From Panagrolaimus kolymaensis (Eukaryota > Nematoda > Chromadorea > Rhabditida > Panagrolaimidae), in assembly GCA_028622995.1 (NCBI GenBank), contig JAJQJQ010000020.1, positions 1,550,001 through 1,614,000 on the forward strand: 64,000 nucleotides of DNA. The letters run 5' to 3'. Shown one piece after another: positions 41,874 to 54,516 of the stretch (its first letter is position 1; each line of letters opens with the position of its first letter). The translations under genes and the position numbers were made by a program. Below the pieces are notes generated by a model. The model did no database searches. It was not told where the DNA came from and was given only the letters and a program-made list of their open reading frames with translations.

Positions 41874-44800
41874 TTATTGGATTATTTCTTTATAAACTAA
41901 ATTTTTAACTTTGCTGTTCAACCTTTGCTGTCCTAAAAAGACTTTCAATGCCGTGGATCTTTTAACTCTTGAGCAAGCGACATACATTTGTCCATGGTTA
42001 AATATATCCTTTCTCAAATCAATTCCAACTTTTTCGAATGTTTGCCCTTGACTTTTATTTATTGTCATAGCAAATGCAATTTTGACAGGAAATTGTCTTC
42101 TTGATAATGTAAAAGGATAATTTTCTTCATTGTAAAGAAGAATCCTATGAAGCATTACAATATTGCCTTTTTTATCTCCAGTTAAAACTTTACATTGTAT
42201 ACAATGATTTATTAAACCAATAACTAAAAGTCGAGTTCCATTGCACAAACCTTCAGCTTGGCTGAGATTTCGAATAAGCATAATTACTGTATTTTTTCGT
42301 AATCGAAGCTCATGAGGTGGTAATGATGGAGGATTCAGGCTGTTTAAATATTCTTGTGTTAAAAGCTCTTGCAAAGCTTCACCTTCAATTGCTGTATTAA
42401 TACTTGTATAAATTTTTTCACCTTCGGGTGGTAACATTTCAACAACTTCGGAGTTTATTTAATCAACATCTGCGTTTCTTGCAGATAAAATTACAGAATT
42501 TGATACTTCTTCAAAACGATTTTGTCTAATTAAAGTTCCATAAATCTCTTCAACTAAATTATTTTCAATAATAAATTGTGGCGGAAACTCCATATTGTCA
42601 TTCTCGTCATTCACCTTTCCTTCACCAATTTCTAAAAGGTATTTTGCGAAATCGATTTCTTCTGCATCAGCGCGCATATTTTGAATTAATGAAAATTTTT
42701 CAAATTTATTCCAAAGTGGGCTGAATTTAATTGATAAATTCACACATTCAGAGCGTGTTCCATTTTTACGCACAGGCAACAATTGTCTGAAATCACCACC
42801 GAGTATAACAATTTTTCCACCAAATGGTTCATCTATTTTCATTAAATCTCTCAAAAGTCTATCCATTATTTCAAGTGCATAACGCGGTGCCATTGGAGTT
42901 TCATCCCAAATAAAAACATCAGTTTTTTTCAAGTTTTCAGCTTGTTTTGAGTTTGGTGTTAAATGGGAATTTGAATCAGCATAAATTGGAACGGGTAATC
43001 CAAATGTTTTATGATTTGTTTTTCCTTCGGGTAACAAAATCGCTGCAATTCCAGTGAATGCTGTTGTTTGAACGGTTTTACCTTTTGCACGTAATAAATG
43101 CCATAATGTTTTATATATATAAGTTTTTCCAGATCCTCCTGGACCATCAAGATAAAAAAGCTTTTGCGAAACTTCATTTTCCTCCATGGCTGCTTTCATG
43201 ACTTTATCAACAATATTTATTTGTTCATTATTCATTGTTGAAAACATTTGATCACCAATATTTTGATCATAAGCGGGATCATATGAATCAAAATTTTCAT
43301 CGAAAATAACTATTTGATTCATTGTTGGAAAATCCGCTAAACTTTTATCTTCTTTTTCCAACAAATTTTTTATTTCTCGATATGCTTTTTGAATTGCAAT
43401 ATCCATTGGCATATCAATTGCAAAATCTTCTGCCATATCTTCTTTGAATTCCTCCCATAAATTTTCAGGAGCTAATGGTTGACAGTGAATTAAAAGGCGA
43501 ACAAATAAAGAACGCATCTGATAAGGTAATAATGAAACTCGAGCTTCAGCGAGAACACGGTACCATTCTTTATCATCTTCAACTAAACCTAATTCTAAGC
43601 AAGCTTCTGTAAAAGTTTGACAAATTTTTCCATCCACAGTTTTTAGTTCGTCAAAATTTGTTGCTCCTTTAACATGGTTTAAAAGAATTCGAAGATGGAA
43701 AAGTTCTTGATTTGTTGGACTAACAGTGTACATTCTTCCAATATTATTAAAACCACCTTTACGTGTATTCCATTGAAATTTCTTTGTGTCTGTATTTTTA
43801 ACCCATGTAAAATGCTCGGGAATTTCGCCATAATAATAATTATTAGCTTGAGGATCACGTCTATTTAATTCAAAATAATCCAACAACATAGTATTTTTAT
43901 CTAAAGCAGCTTGTAAACCGTCAACATTTTCTGCATCAATAAAATTTACTGTTTGTTGATTTGGTAAATGAATGGGTAGTCGAGTGATAGAATGACTTTT
44001 ACCATGCAATTCAAAATTTAAAATTCGCCATACAGCTTCCGCTGCACCCATATATCGGCTATTTAAAAATGATTCGCATTCATCATAATGAACAACACCA
44101 TCAACAATTTTAATAGCTGCCGAATCATGACCTTTGAAAATATATTTATATAAATATTTTACAGCCTTAATTGATGATACAACTTCAACATTGATATGAC
44201 AATTCATTAATAATAATAAATTTGGACAGTGAGGTACAACATATTGGTTATCAGCAACAAATCCTGATGTTTTTCTTACTGATCGTCCATTATTAGGCCG
44301 GGCATAAGTTGGATAGGCATCTTCATCAAGTGTGGTTTCTTCTTGGAAATTTTTAGGAAAACCTTTCGAGCATTTCCCATTTTTTTCACATCGAAATCCG
44401 CAAGGTCCATGAATCATATGAGTGGAAACTAAATTAAATAAATTTGGAAATTTATCAGGATCTGGTAATTGCGCGCTTATATAGCGATCAATAACTTCGG
44501 ATGTTCTCATTTTATAATCTCCTTGTAGAGTTACTAATAAATGTGCATGAGGGAGACCTCTTTTTTGAAATTCAACGGTATAAACATATGCTTTACACCC
44601 ACCGAAATAGCCTTTCTTTTCAATCAAATCTATAACAAAATTTAATTTTTGCTTAAAAACTCTTGCAATCAAATCAGGTCGATCAGTTGGTGTTTGTCCT
44701 GGGAGGAGATTTTCAACAATTTCTGTCCAATTAGGATTGCAAGTCATTGTAACAAATAGATCGGGTTTTCCAAGCCTTCTTACAATTGCCATTGCATCTT

Positions 44801-45473
44801 GATAAACTTGTTCCATATAACGCGGAGATCCAGTATGAGTGGAAGGCAAAATAATTTTAGTGCCAATTGAGTTTGCATTATTTGCCGTTTGGTGCTTTTT
44901 CATGAAGTCATCAATATTCGCATAACTATCGCGATAAATTTTATTTTGATTTTTACGAAGATATTCAACTCTTTCTTTGATTATTTTTAAAGCAGTATCA
45001 ACCAACCATTGCTGGAAAAGTCGACCACCATGCAAAATTGCATTGAATTCACCATCTCTAATTGAAATTTTAAATTTAGCGTAAGCGCCTCGAGTTAAAC
45101 TTTCATTTTTATTACCAAAAAGTTTTTTCATTTCATGGTGCCAAATTGGTTGCCCATGTGGGAAAAAAATTGGATAAAGCCATGGTTCAACATTTTTATC
45201 CAAAGCATTAACAGTTTTTAGATGACGCCCTTCTTTATCGTAAATTGTTACATAAGAATCAGGAATTTCACCATCATCAGTTGTAGCAAAAACTGCAGCG
45301 ACTTCATTGGATGTTTGTAAATTAAAACGTCGAGGATCAACTCCTTTTTTTAAACTAAAATGCATTGACAGATTTAAAGGAGTTGTTCCATTTTGCAAAG
45401 CTAATTGTTGTTGCATTTCATATTGTTCGTACATCATTTTGAAAGCTTGAGCATGATAATTTATTTGACTCAA
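41874..45473 (-). pseudogene. Helitron Rep/helicase, interrupted by one in-frame stop
   Basis: A 1,004-codon frame (45473-42459) is followed in the same frame by TAA at 42461-42459, seven codons and a further 187 codons to 41874. Rep features: GLPHAHLLVTLQGD (the HUH motif) and KYLYKYIFKGHD (the tyrosine pair). Upstream of these are VTMTCNPNWTEI and a Cys cluster near HGPCGFRCEKNGKCSKGFPK. The PIF1-type SF1 helicase carries Walker A GPGGSGKTYIYKTL, Walker B IWDETPMAPRY and DFRQLLPV. After the stop come VKIAFAMTINKSQGQTF and MYVACSRVKR (motifs V-VI). The stop therefore removes the last helicase motifs unless read through. The N-terminus appears short for the family: the frame extends upstream to a splice acceptor near 45560 and no further exon could be joined. 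Confidence 0.92.
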
Positions 45474-45876
45474 AGTAAGAGATAAAAGTTTAGTAATTTC
45501 TGGATTAAGTTTTGAAAATGTTTGTATACGCGTATTTATGCTAATTAAACTAAAAAATGAGTTAATTTAATTTACAAAATGCATGTAATAAATTTTATGC
45601 AAATTTTTCATTCATTTTCCTTTCATTCTTTTTGGAAAGGACACCTTAAAAAGTCCGTATCTTTTTCAAATGGCTACCTCCGGAAGATGCCACCCATTTT
45701 TTCTTTCATCCCAAAATATTTGCAATTTATTGATACCCAACAGCTTAAGAAAAAAAGGGGATGTAACGAAAAACCAACCAAAATTAGGAGGAAGGATCCA
45801 ACAACTTTCAAATGATTGTTTTTGGTTTTTTTGTAGTAAAAACTTACATCAAATATGTTAAAACATTAAAAAGAAT
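45474..45876. other. 5' flank of the Helitron gene
   Basis: Contains a probable acceptor for the Helitron gene (CATTTTTTAG near 45553 on the minus strand) and about 300 bp with no assignable gene up to DR2. Confidence 0.35.
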
Positions 45877-46729
45877 TTGTACAATTAATTATTATGATAA
45901 ACAAGAAATTTAAATAAGCCAAAAAAATCAAAAATTTTGTGTTGTTGTTGTTGGGAAGGTTGTTGTTGTTAGAGAGGTTGTTGTTGTTAGAGAGGTTGTT
46001 GTTGTTAGAGAGGTTGTTGTTGTTAGAGAGGTTGTTGTTGTTAGAGAGGTTGTTGTGGTTGTTAGAGAGGTTGTTGTGGTTGTTAGGGAGGTTGTTGTTG
46101 TGCATCGGGATTCGAACCCAGCGAAAATTCTGCAAGGCCTTGCAAAAATTCCACTGAGCCACGAAACCCGATGAATACTTAACAGCTTTTTTGGACTATA
46201 TGAAAGTGAACTTTTTGGTGAATTTTGAGTTAAATTTTCATTTTATTTGGGCAATTTTGAAATAAAATAAAATAGTGGATTATCTAAATCATTTATTATA
46301 TATTTTTACACATGTTTTTCAATCCATTTTCTTACAAATTACCTATTCAATGAAGTTAGGAATATTTAAATTTATTGTTTTTCATTTAAAGAAACTTTTT
46401 TTAAGGTTAATGCCTTGGCAAAAATCAAAAAAATTCAAAATTAATTTTTCTGTTTTAAAAATCTTGTAGATAAATTATTTTACTAAATAAACGAACTCCA
46501 CTTTTTTTTTCAATCATTGAGCTCATCAACAAGATATTTGGGTTTGAAAATAAAAATATCAGGTTTTTGAACATGAAACTTCGAGGTTTCATATCTCTTT
46601 AATTGAGGCAGCGAGTTAAAAATGACATACATTTTCATAGTTAAAAAAACTAAACAAAAATTAAGGGATTAATAAAAAAAATAGTCGCAATTCAAAAATT
46701 TTGAGTTCCAGACATACCAAGGTGTTTAT
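45877..46729. repeat. direct repeat DR2 flanking the Helitron block
   Basis: 853 bp, same orientation as DR1. It is longer by about 90 bp because an 18-bp unit (AGAGAGGTTGTTGTTGTT) is repeated about five more times at 45970-46090. Single-base differences exist elsewhere, e.g. GGTGTTTG in DR1 versus GGTTTTTG here. Confidence 0.93.
46103..46173 (-). other. tRNA-like segment in DR2
   Basis: Second copy of the segment at 39103-39173, with the same A and B boxes and the same palindromic centre. Confidence 0.55.
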
Positions 46730-46901
46730 CCATTAAATTCTATGAAAGGATGCGTTTCCCTTCAAAGCTACAGTACTTTGGTGAAATGCCCACGAATACT
46801 TAAAATTGTTTCAGTTGATTACCTAAAAACGGCAAACATCTTTCATATTTTAGAAACGCATTTGTTTCATTTCTTGTTTTCAAAGCTGATTTGTTTCAAC
46901 T

Positions 46902-48584
46902 ATGGATAAGCATAAAGCATTGTATCCGCCTATTCCTGTCAGTAATGATAAGAAGAAGGATTTGATTTTGGGTGTTAGTACTGTATGTACTGATGGTCTG
47001 AAACTTATTTATATTAATGACAAATTTGAAGCTGAATCAGAAACCATTAAATTATTGTCTATTCAAATGATTGTTCCATTTTTCAATGATCTGCGTTCTT
47101 TTGAAAATGTGAAAGCTGTTTTTTTCAACGTAGCTGATTATGAACATCCTGATTATCCAAACAATATTACATTTCGTCAAATGATTGCTGAAGCTTTAAG
47201 AAAATTGAAAATTCCATTCCATTTTATCAATAAAAATAATGTTCTGACTTCAATATTGGTAGTTACAGATGTTTCTTCAAAGCCAGGTGAAATCGTTATA
47301 AGCCTTTTGGTTAATGGCAATGATGTTATTGTTATACAACTTTGTTTTACAAATGATGGATATGTTGTTAATAGCGACAAGATTGTTGTATGCTTTAATC
47401 AAAGAGCAAATGATTTGAGAAACGAGATTCTTGGAAGCTGTGATCCTAAACATATTATTGCTTCTGTTGAACCTGATTTTCTTAGTGCTTTGACAATGAC
47501 ATATCTTCAAAATTCTGTCCTTCCATCAAAACGTATCATGATCATGGATCAGCAAGGGAGTTTTGCTCCAATTGCAAAAGAAATGTTTATGAGAATGGTT
47601 GATCCTTCTTTCAATAAATTTCATGTTATTCCTGTTTGTTGGGATGAATATGTTGTTACAAATGGAGCAAATCTTGCTGATGCTGTCATTCATACTGATC
47701 CAATGGAAAGATCGCCTCTTGAAAACTCTACAGTTGTTCGAAAAACCAAAAAGCCGTATTATGTAAGTTCTTGCATATCTCATTAACGAAAAATATTTAT
47801 TTATACTTTTAGATCGCTTTAGTAACATCACCACGTGATTCTGTTGAAAGGAAAAGGTCATCGTATTAAGCTTTCGTTGGTCATCGATGAAAATAGCTTA
47901 CCATATCTTTATCAAGAATATGTAATGATATCTAAAATTGAAGCATCACCAAAGAAACTTACTTCGAAATCTGGTTTGGATTTTCCTGTCATCGGATTTT
48001 TCGACAATTCTTCCATCATTTGCGTTCGAGATGAAAATGGATATAGCTTTTTGGAATCTTGGAATGGTTTGTTTTTACTTCACTATAATGTTAATAACTT
48101 TTGTCTTTAGGTAAATATGGTAAAGATTTATTCCTTAGCTTCCAACAAGAAAAGCCAGAAGTTGTTACTGATATCAATAAGGTCAATGTCAAAGATACTT
48201 TCATGGTTTATGGTTAGTTGAAATGGGTCTTCTAAGTGTTACTTTTCTTTTTTAGACATCTTGAAAATTCTTTCAATGCCAACCGGCAATATCACAAATG
48301 ATCTTGAATTGGGCTTTAAAATCACCAGCGATGCTCAACATCCCGTTTTGCTCGAATTCAACAACTTTGAAGGAACTCAGAAATCTGCAACTCCAGTATT
48401 TTTAATGGCTCTTCTCCTCAAAGAACATATCAAAGCAATCAAAACTGAAACTGGAAAGAAGCCAAATAAACTTGGATTTTGCATCTTCGATGAACTCAAT
48501 GCTATTGAAAGAAAAAGAACTGAAAATGGAATTGGAGAAGCTTGTGGGCTTATGAAAATTGAATGTCATTTTGTTAAATTTTAA
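46902..48584 (+). pseudogene. truncated, frameshifted Hsp70-like gene
   Basis: Exons 46902-47762, 47813-48066, 48111-48212 and 48256-48584 have good GT/AG sites. The first exon follows the actin-fold ATPase of Hsp70 from about its residue 110 onward. ENVKAVFFNVADYEHPD corresponds to the AVITVPAYF segment. MIAEALRKLKIPFHFINKNN corresponds to the AGL.V.R..NEP segment. RIMIMDQQGSFAPIAKEMF corresponds to LVGGSTRIP. HVIPVCWDEYVVTNGANLAD corresponds to NPDEAVA.GAA. The N-terminal phosphate-binding loop is absent and the catalytic Gly-rich motifs are lost, so nucleotide binding is doubtful. In exon 2 the frame IALVTSPRDSVERKRSSY reaches a stop, while the rest continues one base out of phase as KGKGHRIKLSLVIDENS. 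The shift is at the A/G run near 47846-47856. It may be a pseudogene, a sequencing error, or a fast-evolving nematode-specific relative. Confidence 0.55.
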
Positions 48585-49269
48585 ATTTTTGTTAATGTAT
48601 TATCTTTGTTACGTTTTTGAATGAATATCTGATTGGAAAAAGGTGTTATTTTTTAAGTTGTTTGCATGAAAAAAGAAAGGAGAAACGTTAAAATATACAA
48701 CAATAGTGTTTGCTTATTACACAGAATCAATGAATTAAAAAATAGATGATTTGTATTTATCTGATATATTGACTTCTTTGATACTAACTCACAATCGATC
48801 TTGATTAAGGATTAAAACCATAAACAACTCACAAAATTTTTTCTTCGAATTCAAAATTTTTATAAGAAACCCTTTAAAATGCTTCACCAATTTTTTGATG
48901 ACTCTCCTGAACATATTTTTAAAGTTCATTTAACAAAATCTCAAAATCTGTTATTCATCTCGTAATTTTGCATTTTTCAAGGTAACAATGGTAAGAAGAT
49001 AGAATTAAAGGCCTTTTACATATTACAAAGATGAAAAAGAAATTCAGAAAACAATGAGATTCATAAAAATTTAGGACTTTTGAAACAAATTTTTGCATTG
49101 TTTCCGTGTATTTTGGCATTGTGTTTCTCAAATGAAAAGAGCGCTTGAAGTTGCATTTTTTTGTTGAAAGCAAAAAATTTCGAATCGAAAAACTTTTTCA
49201 TTTTTCGTTTAACGTTCTTTGATTTTTCTAACATCATTAAACTTTTTTAAAAGTTTTGTTAAAGCAATT
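48585..49269. other. intergenic
   Basis: AT-rich sequence between the Hsp70-like and Integrator genes. No gene seen. A TTTTTCTAAC tract near 49224-49234 might precede a leader acceptor. Confidence 0.35.
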
Positions 49270-52200
49270 ATGAAGGATTCCCTGTCGCCTGTATGCGATT
49301 CTATAGCTAATGGAACATTGGTAATAGACATAAAAAACTTTTCAAATGAGCAAATTGCTCCATTTCTTCCTTATATGTTGACATTGATTACTCCAGATAA
49401 TGGAAGAAGAGAATTGGTATGTAAAAAAATAACACCATACATGATTGATTCAAAGTTGCAAGAAAATTGTAAGCAAATTGAGAGGAAGCGAAGAAGAAGT
49501 GTTGAAGCGTTGACATTAACATAACTGCGAGGAAAATGTTAGATTTAACGGTGAAGGAGAGAAACTTAGTTCAATATTTTTTCAAGCGTTGCAACTTTGA
49601 ATCATTCTTTGGAACATTTGAGGATTTTTACCTAATCATTAACTTTCAGGATTCCATCAGAAGTCGTATCATTGAATTTCCTGCATCTAATTCGTTTAGA
49701 AGTTTCTTTTCGGTCAATTCTCAATCCATGGATGATGAAATTCAAAGCTTCTATAATGCTACTGACACAACGTTTGATCAAAAAAACTTTAACCTTATGG
49801 ACCATCGAGAGAAAATGATTTATGTTTGTAAAGAATGCATTGCACTCAGTGAGTTTTATCAACCTTCAAATCCATGTTAATATCCAACATATTTTCAGCT
49901 AAATTAAACAAAATTTCTTCAAGAAATCATCGAGAATTCGAGCCATTTGATCAAGAAGTATTCCATGATGAAGTTGCATGTATCATCACCCTTGTTTGCC
50001 ATATCTGGCCAATGCATATTAATCTGGTGCGGTTAGCTTGTGGCTTGCTATGCTACAAAAATGGAGCAAAATTATTGGTCAAAGTAAGCAAAGAAGATGA
50101 CAAGATGAAAGCTTGTAGCCAGGAATTTGAGGTTTTTAACGAATTTTTTAATTACATCAGGAAATATTTGCCCATATTTTTTACCGCTTTTATTAAATTT
50201 CTTGCACAATTTGTGTCTTTTAACTGTGCCTAACTGATACGTAGAGGAATTACCCCTTTTTTATAGCATAATATGATTATGACCGTTCGTCATCCTGTTA
50301 GGTGGCTGGTTGCATCACTTAATGGCTTTGAGATGTTTTTTAATGAGTGGTACGCGGAATTGATAAGCGCTGGATCTTTGACTGTTTCTGGATGTGTGGT
50401 GGCTTTATGAGTGTATGGAACAGACAGGCAAATGCCTTTGCAAAAACTTATGAGCCATAATATCCAAATAGTTTATTGTATGTTGTTACTCTATTACAGG
50501 CCTTCATTTATTTTAAAATATCAGTTACCCTAGTTAAAGAGTTTGTGTTAGAACGGTCTTTAGTGTTTTCATACAAGATCGAAGTATTCCTATGATTTCT
50601 GGCTACAAGTTTTTCTTTTCTCCAAAAAAAATTTTATTGACAATTGTTTTTTAGCTTACCTTGAATCAAATCAACCTCATCGATCACATCTTACAAATTT
50701 TAACTGAACTTCGATTTAATTCTGATCTCTTTGTTTGTAATGAAAGAGATTTAGCTATGTTTGAGGTAAACCAATTCAAATTTTCATATGTACTAAACCA
50801 ATGCTTACTTTTTTTCAGCTTTTTACTCTTCGTCCTCATTGCGTTGATGAATATCTCCATTTATTACTTCAATCAGAAAATCACTTTAACCTCGTAACAA
50901 GAATTTTGTGTTCAAATTTACTATCGGATGAAATGTTTGTTATCTCCTTTGGTAAAATTTTATCATCTCGAGCCAATGGAAAATATGTTAAATTTTTAAT
51001 GAATTCAGCTGAAAGAAGTTCAATGATTTTTGGAAAAATTAAGAAAATTGCTGATGAAAGAAGGTAAGCTCAATTTAGAGAAATGATGGAAAATGCATGT
51101 CTTCAACCACTTTTTTTTTTAGTGAAAACATGGATGAAATTTCTGTGCAGCTTGTTCTAATCTTGATAAAACTTTTTCAAGATCGCGAATTTCGAACATC
51201 TGATAATATCAAGTTTGCATTAGAAATGTTTACACATTTGAGAACGATTCATGATGGATATCTTAAAATGTTGGTCTCGGCTTTCATCGTATGCTTTGTC
51301 AATTCGCTAAATTTTTATGAAGCTAATTCCCGATTTGCAAAAGAATTCTTTCTCAATCTTCGTAATTTGATCAATCAACATAAAGATGATTTCTCATCTT
51401 TCAATGAATTTTTATTGCTCCTTGCAATTCATTTCCAATCAATTATGGAAATCTATGATACTCGAACAAAATATGAAACGAAGGACCAAAACGAAGAAGC
51501 GGTTAATAAGCTTTTATCAACAGCGTTAGGATTCAAGGTAAATTTTTTTCTCATTCCCTTTTTATGGTAGCAAATGCATAAAATGATTTAAATCGAATAT
51601 GCTCCAAATCATACAAACATAGGTACAAGCCAAGTTTTGAAATGATATTTGAGAAGCAAATAAAAATCTAAAAAGCAGTTCTTATCAACTGAATGCGGCT
51701 TCATGTGACGATTTCCCTAGTTGTATTTCATCATCTTTAGATTTTGTGTCAGCAATTCAATTTTTGTTCCATCTTTTTATTTCTTTCGTTCACCTTCACC
51801 TTTTTTTAGATTTACACTGGTTATAATCCTTATTCTCTTATCGCAAAAATATTCTTAGAAAATGCTGTCCACGAAAGAGATGTTGTTGAAATGGCTTCCA
51901 GAATTAGTCTTACTCCTAAACTTAATTCTCATATCACGGGATATCTTCCGGTTCATTGCATCGATTATTTGCTCAATAATCGTTCCTTTTCAAAATTCAG
52001 CATTTCCATTCAGGTACGATTTAAAATTTGATGAAACCTATTTTATTCTCATTTGTTCCTTTGTTTAGGATTGGCTTCAAAAACAAATTCTTCAATGTTG
52101 CGCACCTGTTCATCCGATTATTGTCAGTATCATTCGAAAATATGCCATATCCTGTGTTGCTTTTGACAGCAATTTAAGCTATAATAAGAAAATTGACGAA

Positions 52201-54516
52201 AAATTCTTCCGTGTAAGTTAAATGATTTGATATTTTATGGATTTTTGCGGTTATTAAAGTCTGACTGTGTTTAATCTTCTAATGATGGATGAGTAGCAAA
52301 ACGCGTCACCTAAATTGTCACTTTTTTTTGTTTGTTACATCTCATCGCTTCTTGTTTGTAAAAAACTTTTTTATAAACTTTGATCAAAGCTTTTTATCCA
52401 AATATTTTTGTCATTAACTCAATTGCGTAAAGCTTTCTTCTGGCGTCAACAGAGTGTTTGATACCGTGGACGTAAATGAGAAATATTTTGCATTTTTGTT
52501 ACATTTTAAAAAATTTGCATATTTTTTAGGATTTGTTCTCTCGAAATGTTTTGACAGAAGAAAATGCTGTGCCATATTTGCTTTCATTCTACTTTGTGCT
52601 TGTTTATAATTCAATAGCAAATCAAACTCCACAACATTCTGCTTTATTGCTGCCATCATCGACAAAGCTTTATTCTTCTGAACTTCTTTCATCAATTCCA
52701 ATTCGACATTTGATTTCAATTATGGATGAACACCCTGATTTGTATCAACATTTACGAACAAGAATTCAAATGTTTTCTGTTAAAACCCAATTCCATTTGA
52801 TTCCAACAATTGAAGCTGACTTGAGAAAATCAACAAATGAAATGTTTCACCGAATTGGAATGGAAAATGAAATGGTTCCATCAATCAAAGAAGTTATGGA
52901 TTTATTGATTCCATCGATAAAAGTGGTTGTAGAACTTCCTCTTGCTTTTAAAGAAGATCACCAAAAATGCTTAAAAGCTATCCAAAGATTGGAGAAACTT
53001 TCTGCTGAACAATTAGCTGAGTTCTATCGACCAATCGCTTATCTGATGTACAAATCTCTTGATGGGCGCGAACTTCCTATGTCAATTTTTAAAAGAACTA
53101 TTTCACTTTTCAACAACATCGAAACAATTGTTCCACAAAGATTGTATGTTGAAACTTTGAAATATTGGTTCCTCAATACTGATGCTCATATTAAACTTGC
53201 TACAATTGAACATGATTTTATGGTACAAGAACCAACTCGAATTCTAAGAGTAGATGCCAGAGTGTTAAAATCGCCAAAACATTTTCAAATTTTGCTGAAT
53301 ATTTTGGAATTTTACCTGAAGGCTTTACGAAGTTATCAAAAAGCGATCAAAGCTAAATATTTATCCAAGTTTAGAACCGAAAAGTAATGTTTTAAATTTA
53401 ATTGGGTTATAAAAGTGGAGAAAAGCTTTAACCAGAAAAAAACTGTGATGCAATTTAGAAGTTTACGATACTTTTTCTCATTTGAAATATCCTTTATTAC
53501 CTTTTTTCTTGATTGTCTATAAAATAGTGTACTTTGGATTTAGGAATATTTATTATTACACGTTTGTTTTTTTGCAAAATAGAAAGGAGATTTTTCGGGA
53601 AGGTTGTACTGTATATTTTGAAAAAGACACAGTAAATTTCAAACTTTTGTTGTTTTCGACACGAATTTTTCCTTTCTTTGTTCAAAAATACGGTACAACC
53701 TTCCAAAAAATCTACATCTCTATTTCGCAAAAAAACAGACATGATATTTATAGCTTCTCTTTGAACGTTTTTTTGTCCTAAACCTTTATCACCGTATATC
53801 TCTTTGGTTTCTCACCTACCATGATACTCTAACCTTTTTTTTTTAGGGATCATGCTAGAGCTCATAAAGAAGTGTCTGCATTACAAAATGGTGCATTGGA
53901 ATGTCAATATTGTCTCACAGTTCATCTACTTCTTGAAATCTCTGATGAAAAGGAAAATCCATGTAATGATACAACCATGCTTCAAATTCGTCGACTTTCT
54001 ATGGGTTTCATCCATAAAATCTTTCTCACTGCTCCAAATGTTATTTTTCCTGTTCATTATCAAGGTTATCCACTCAAATATATTCCATATATGGTTCAAA
54101 TGGTTCCATCAATTTATGTTATGGTTGAATATTTTGGTGAACTCATTCGAAATCGGTGTTTACGAAGAAGAATTTTCGCTATATTCTTAATTGCTAATAT
54201 CGTAACAATGCTTCCATTGCCAAAACATGTTCAACTTGCTCAAATGACTCTCTTGGTTGTTGAAAATCAAATGGATATTCTTGAATCACATGAAAAAGTT
54301 TTATTTTTGCACAAAATTCTTCCAGCTTTGAAAATGATGTCGATGAAATTGGCTTTTATGAGAGAAGGAATTATTGGAATCATTCAAAAAGGAATCGTAA
54401 TTTGTCAATCAAGAGCTGCTATCAATCCATCAATAACTCTTGCAAGAAAAAAGCCTGAGGAAGCTGCCTTCATTGCTGCAAAAGAATCAATTCAAATTTT
54501 AAATAATTGTCATTAG
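49270..54516 (+). CDS. ints-2: Integrator complex subunit 2 homologue
   Basis: From an ATG at 49536, nine exons (49536-49848, 49899-50083, 50655-50765, 50819-51063, 51123-51537, 51810-52013, 52069-52212, 52530-53383, 53847-54516) close to 1,046 residues of all-alpha repeat protein. INTS2 matches: HITGYLPVHCIDYLLNNRSF with SISIQDWL; LPYLLSFYFVLVYNSIAN-type helices; SIPIRHLI; TIVPQRLYVETLKYWFLN; MVQEPTRILRVDARV; and near the C-terminus FPVHYQGYPLKYIPYMVQMV, LRRRIFAIFLIAN, LPLPKHVQLAQMTLLVVE. INTS2 is a core Integrator subunit, and Integrator cleaves snRNA and promoter-proximal transcripts. A further 85-codon frame at 49270-49524 (IAPFLPYMLTLITPDNGRRE) resembles the INTS2 N-terminus. It is in a different phase, and I could not find a good intron joining it to 49536. 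The true start is therefore uncertain. Intron 50084-50654 is unusually long. Confidence 0.88.
53545..53755. repeat. foldback element in an ints-2 intron
   Basis: Two imperfect inverted arms of about 70-80 bp inside the 463-bp intron. GTTTGTTTTTTTGCAAAATA, GGAAGGTTGTACTGTA and TTTTGAA on the left pair with TTCAAAA, TACGGTACAACCTTCC and TATTTCGCAAAAAAACAGAC on the right. The two strands therefore carry similar short open frames, which are not genes. It is MITE-like, with no clear target duplication. Confidence 0.75.

Noticed and set aside
38970..46729. LTR retrotransposon with DR1 and DR2 as LTRs
   Set aside because: Direct repeats suggest LTRs, but there is no TG...CA end, no primer site or polypurine tract, and no gag or reverse transcriptase inside; the interior is a Helitron.
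46902..47786. Argonaute/Piwi protein
   Set aside because: First impression from length and position; the ordered landmarks fit the Hsp70/actin ATPase fold and there is no PAZ or Piwi motif.
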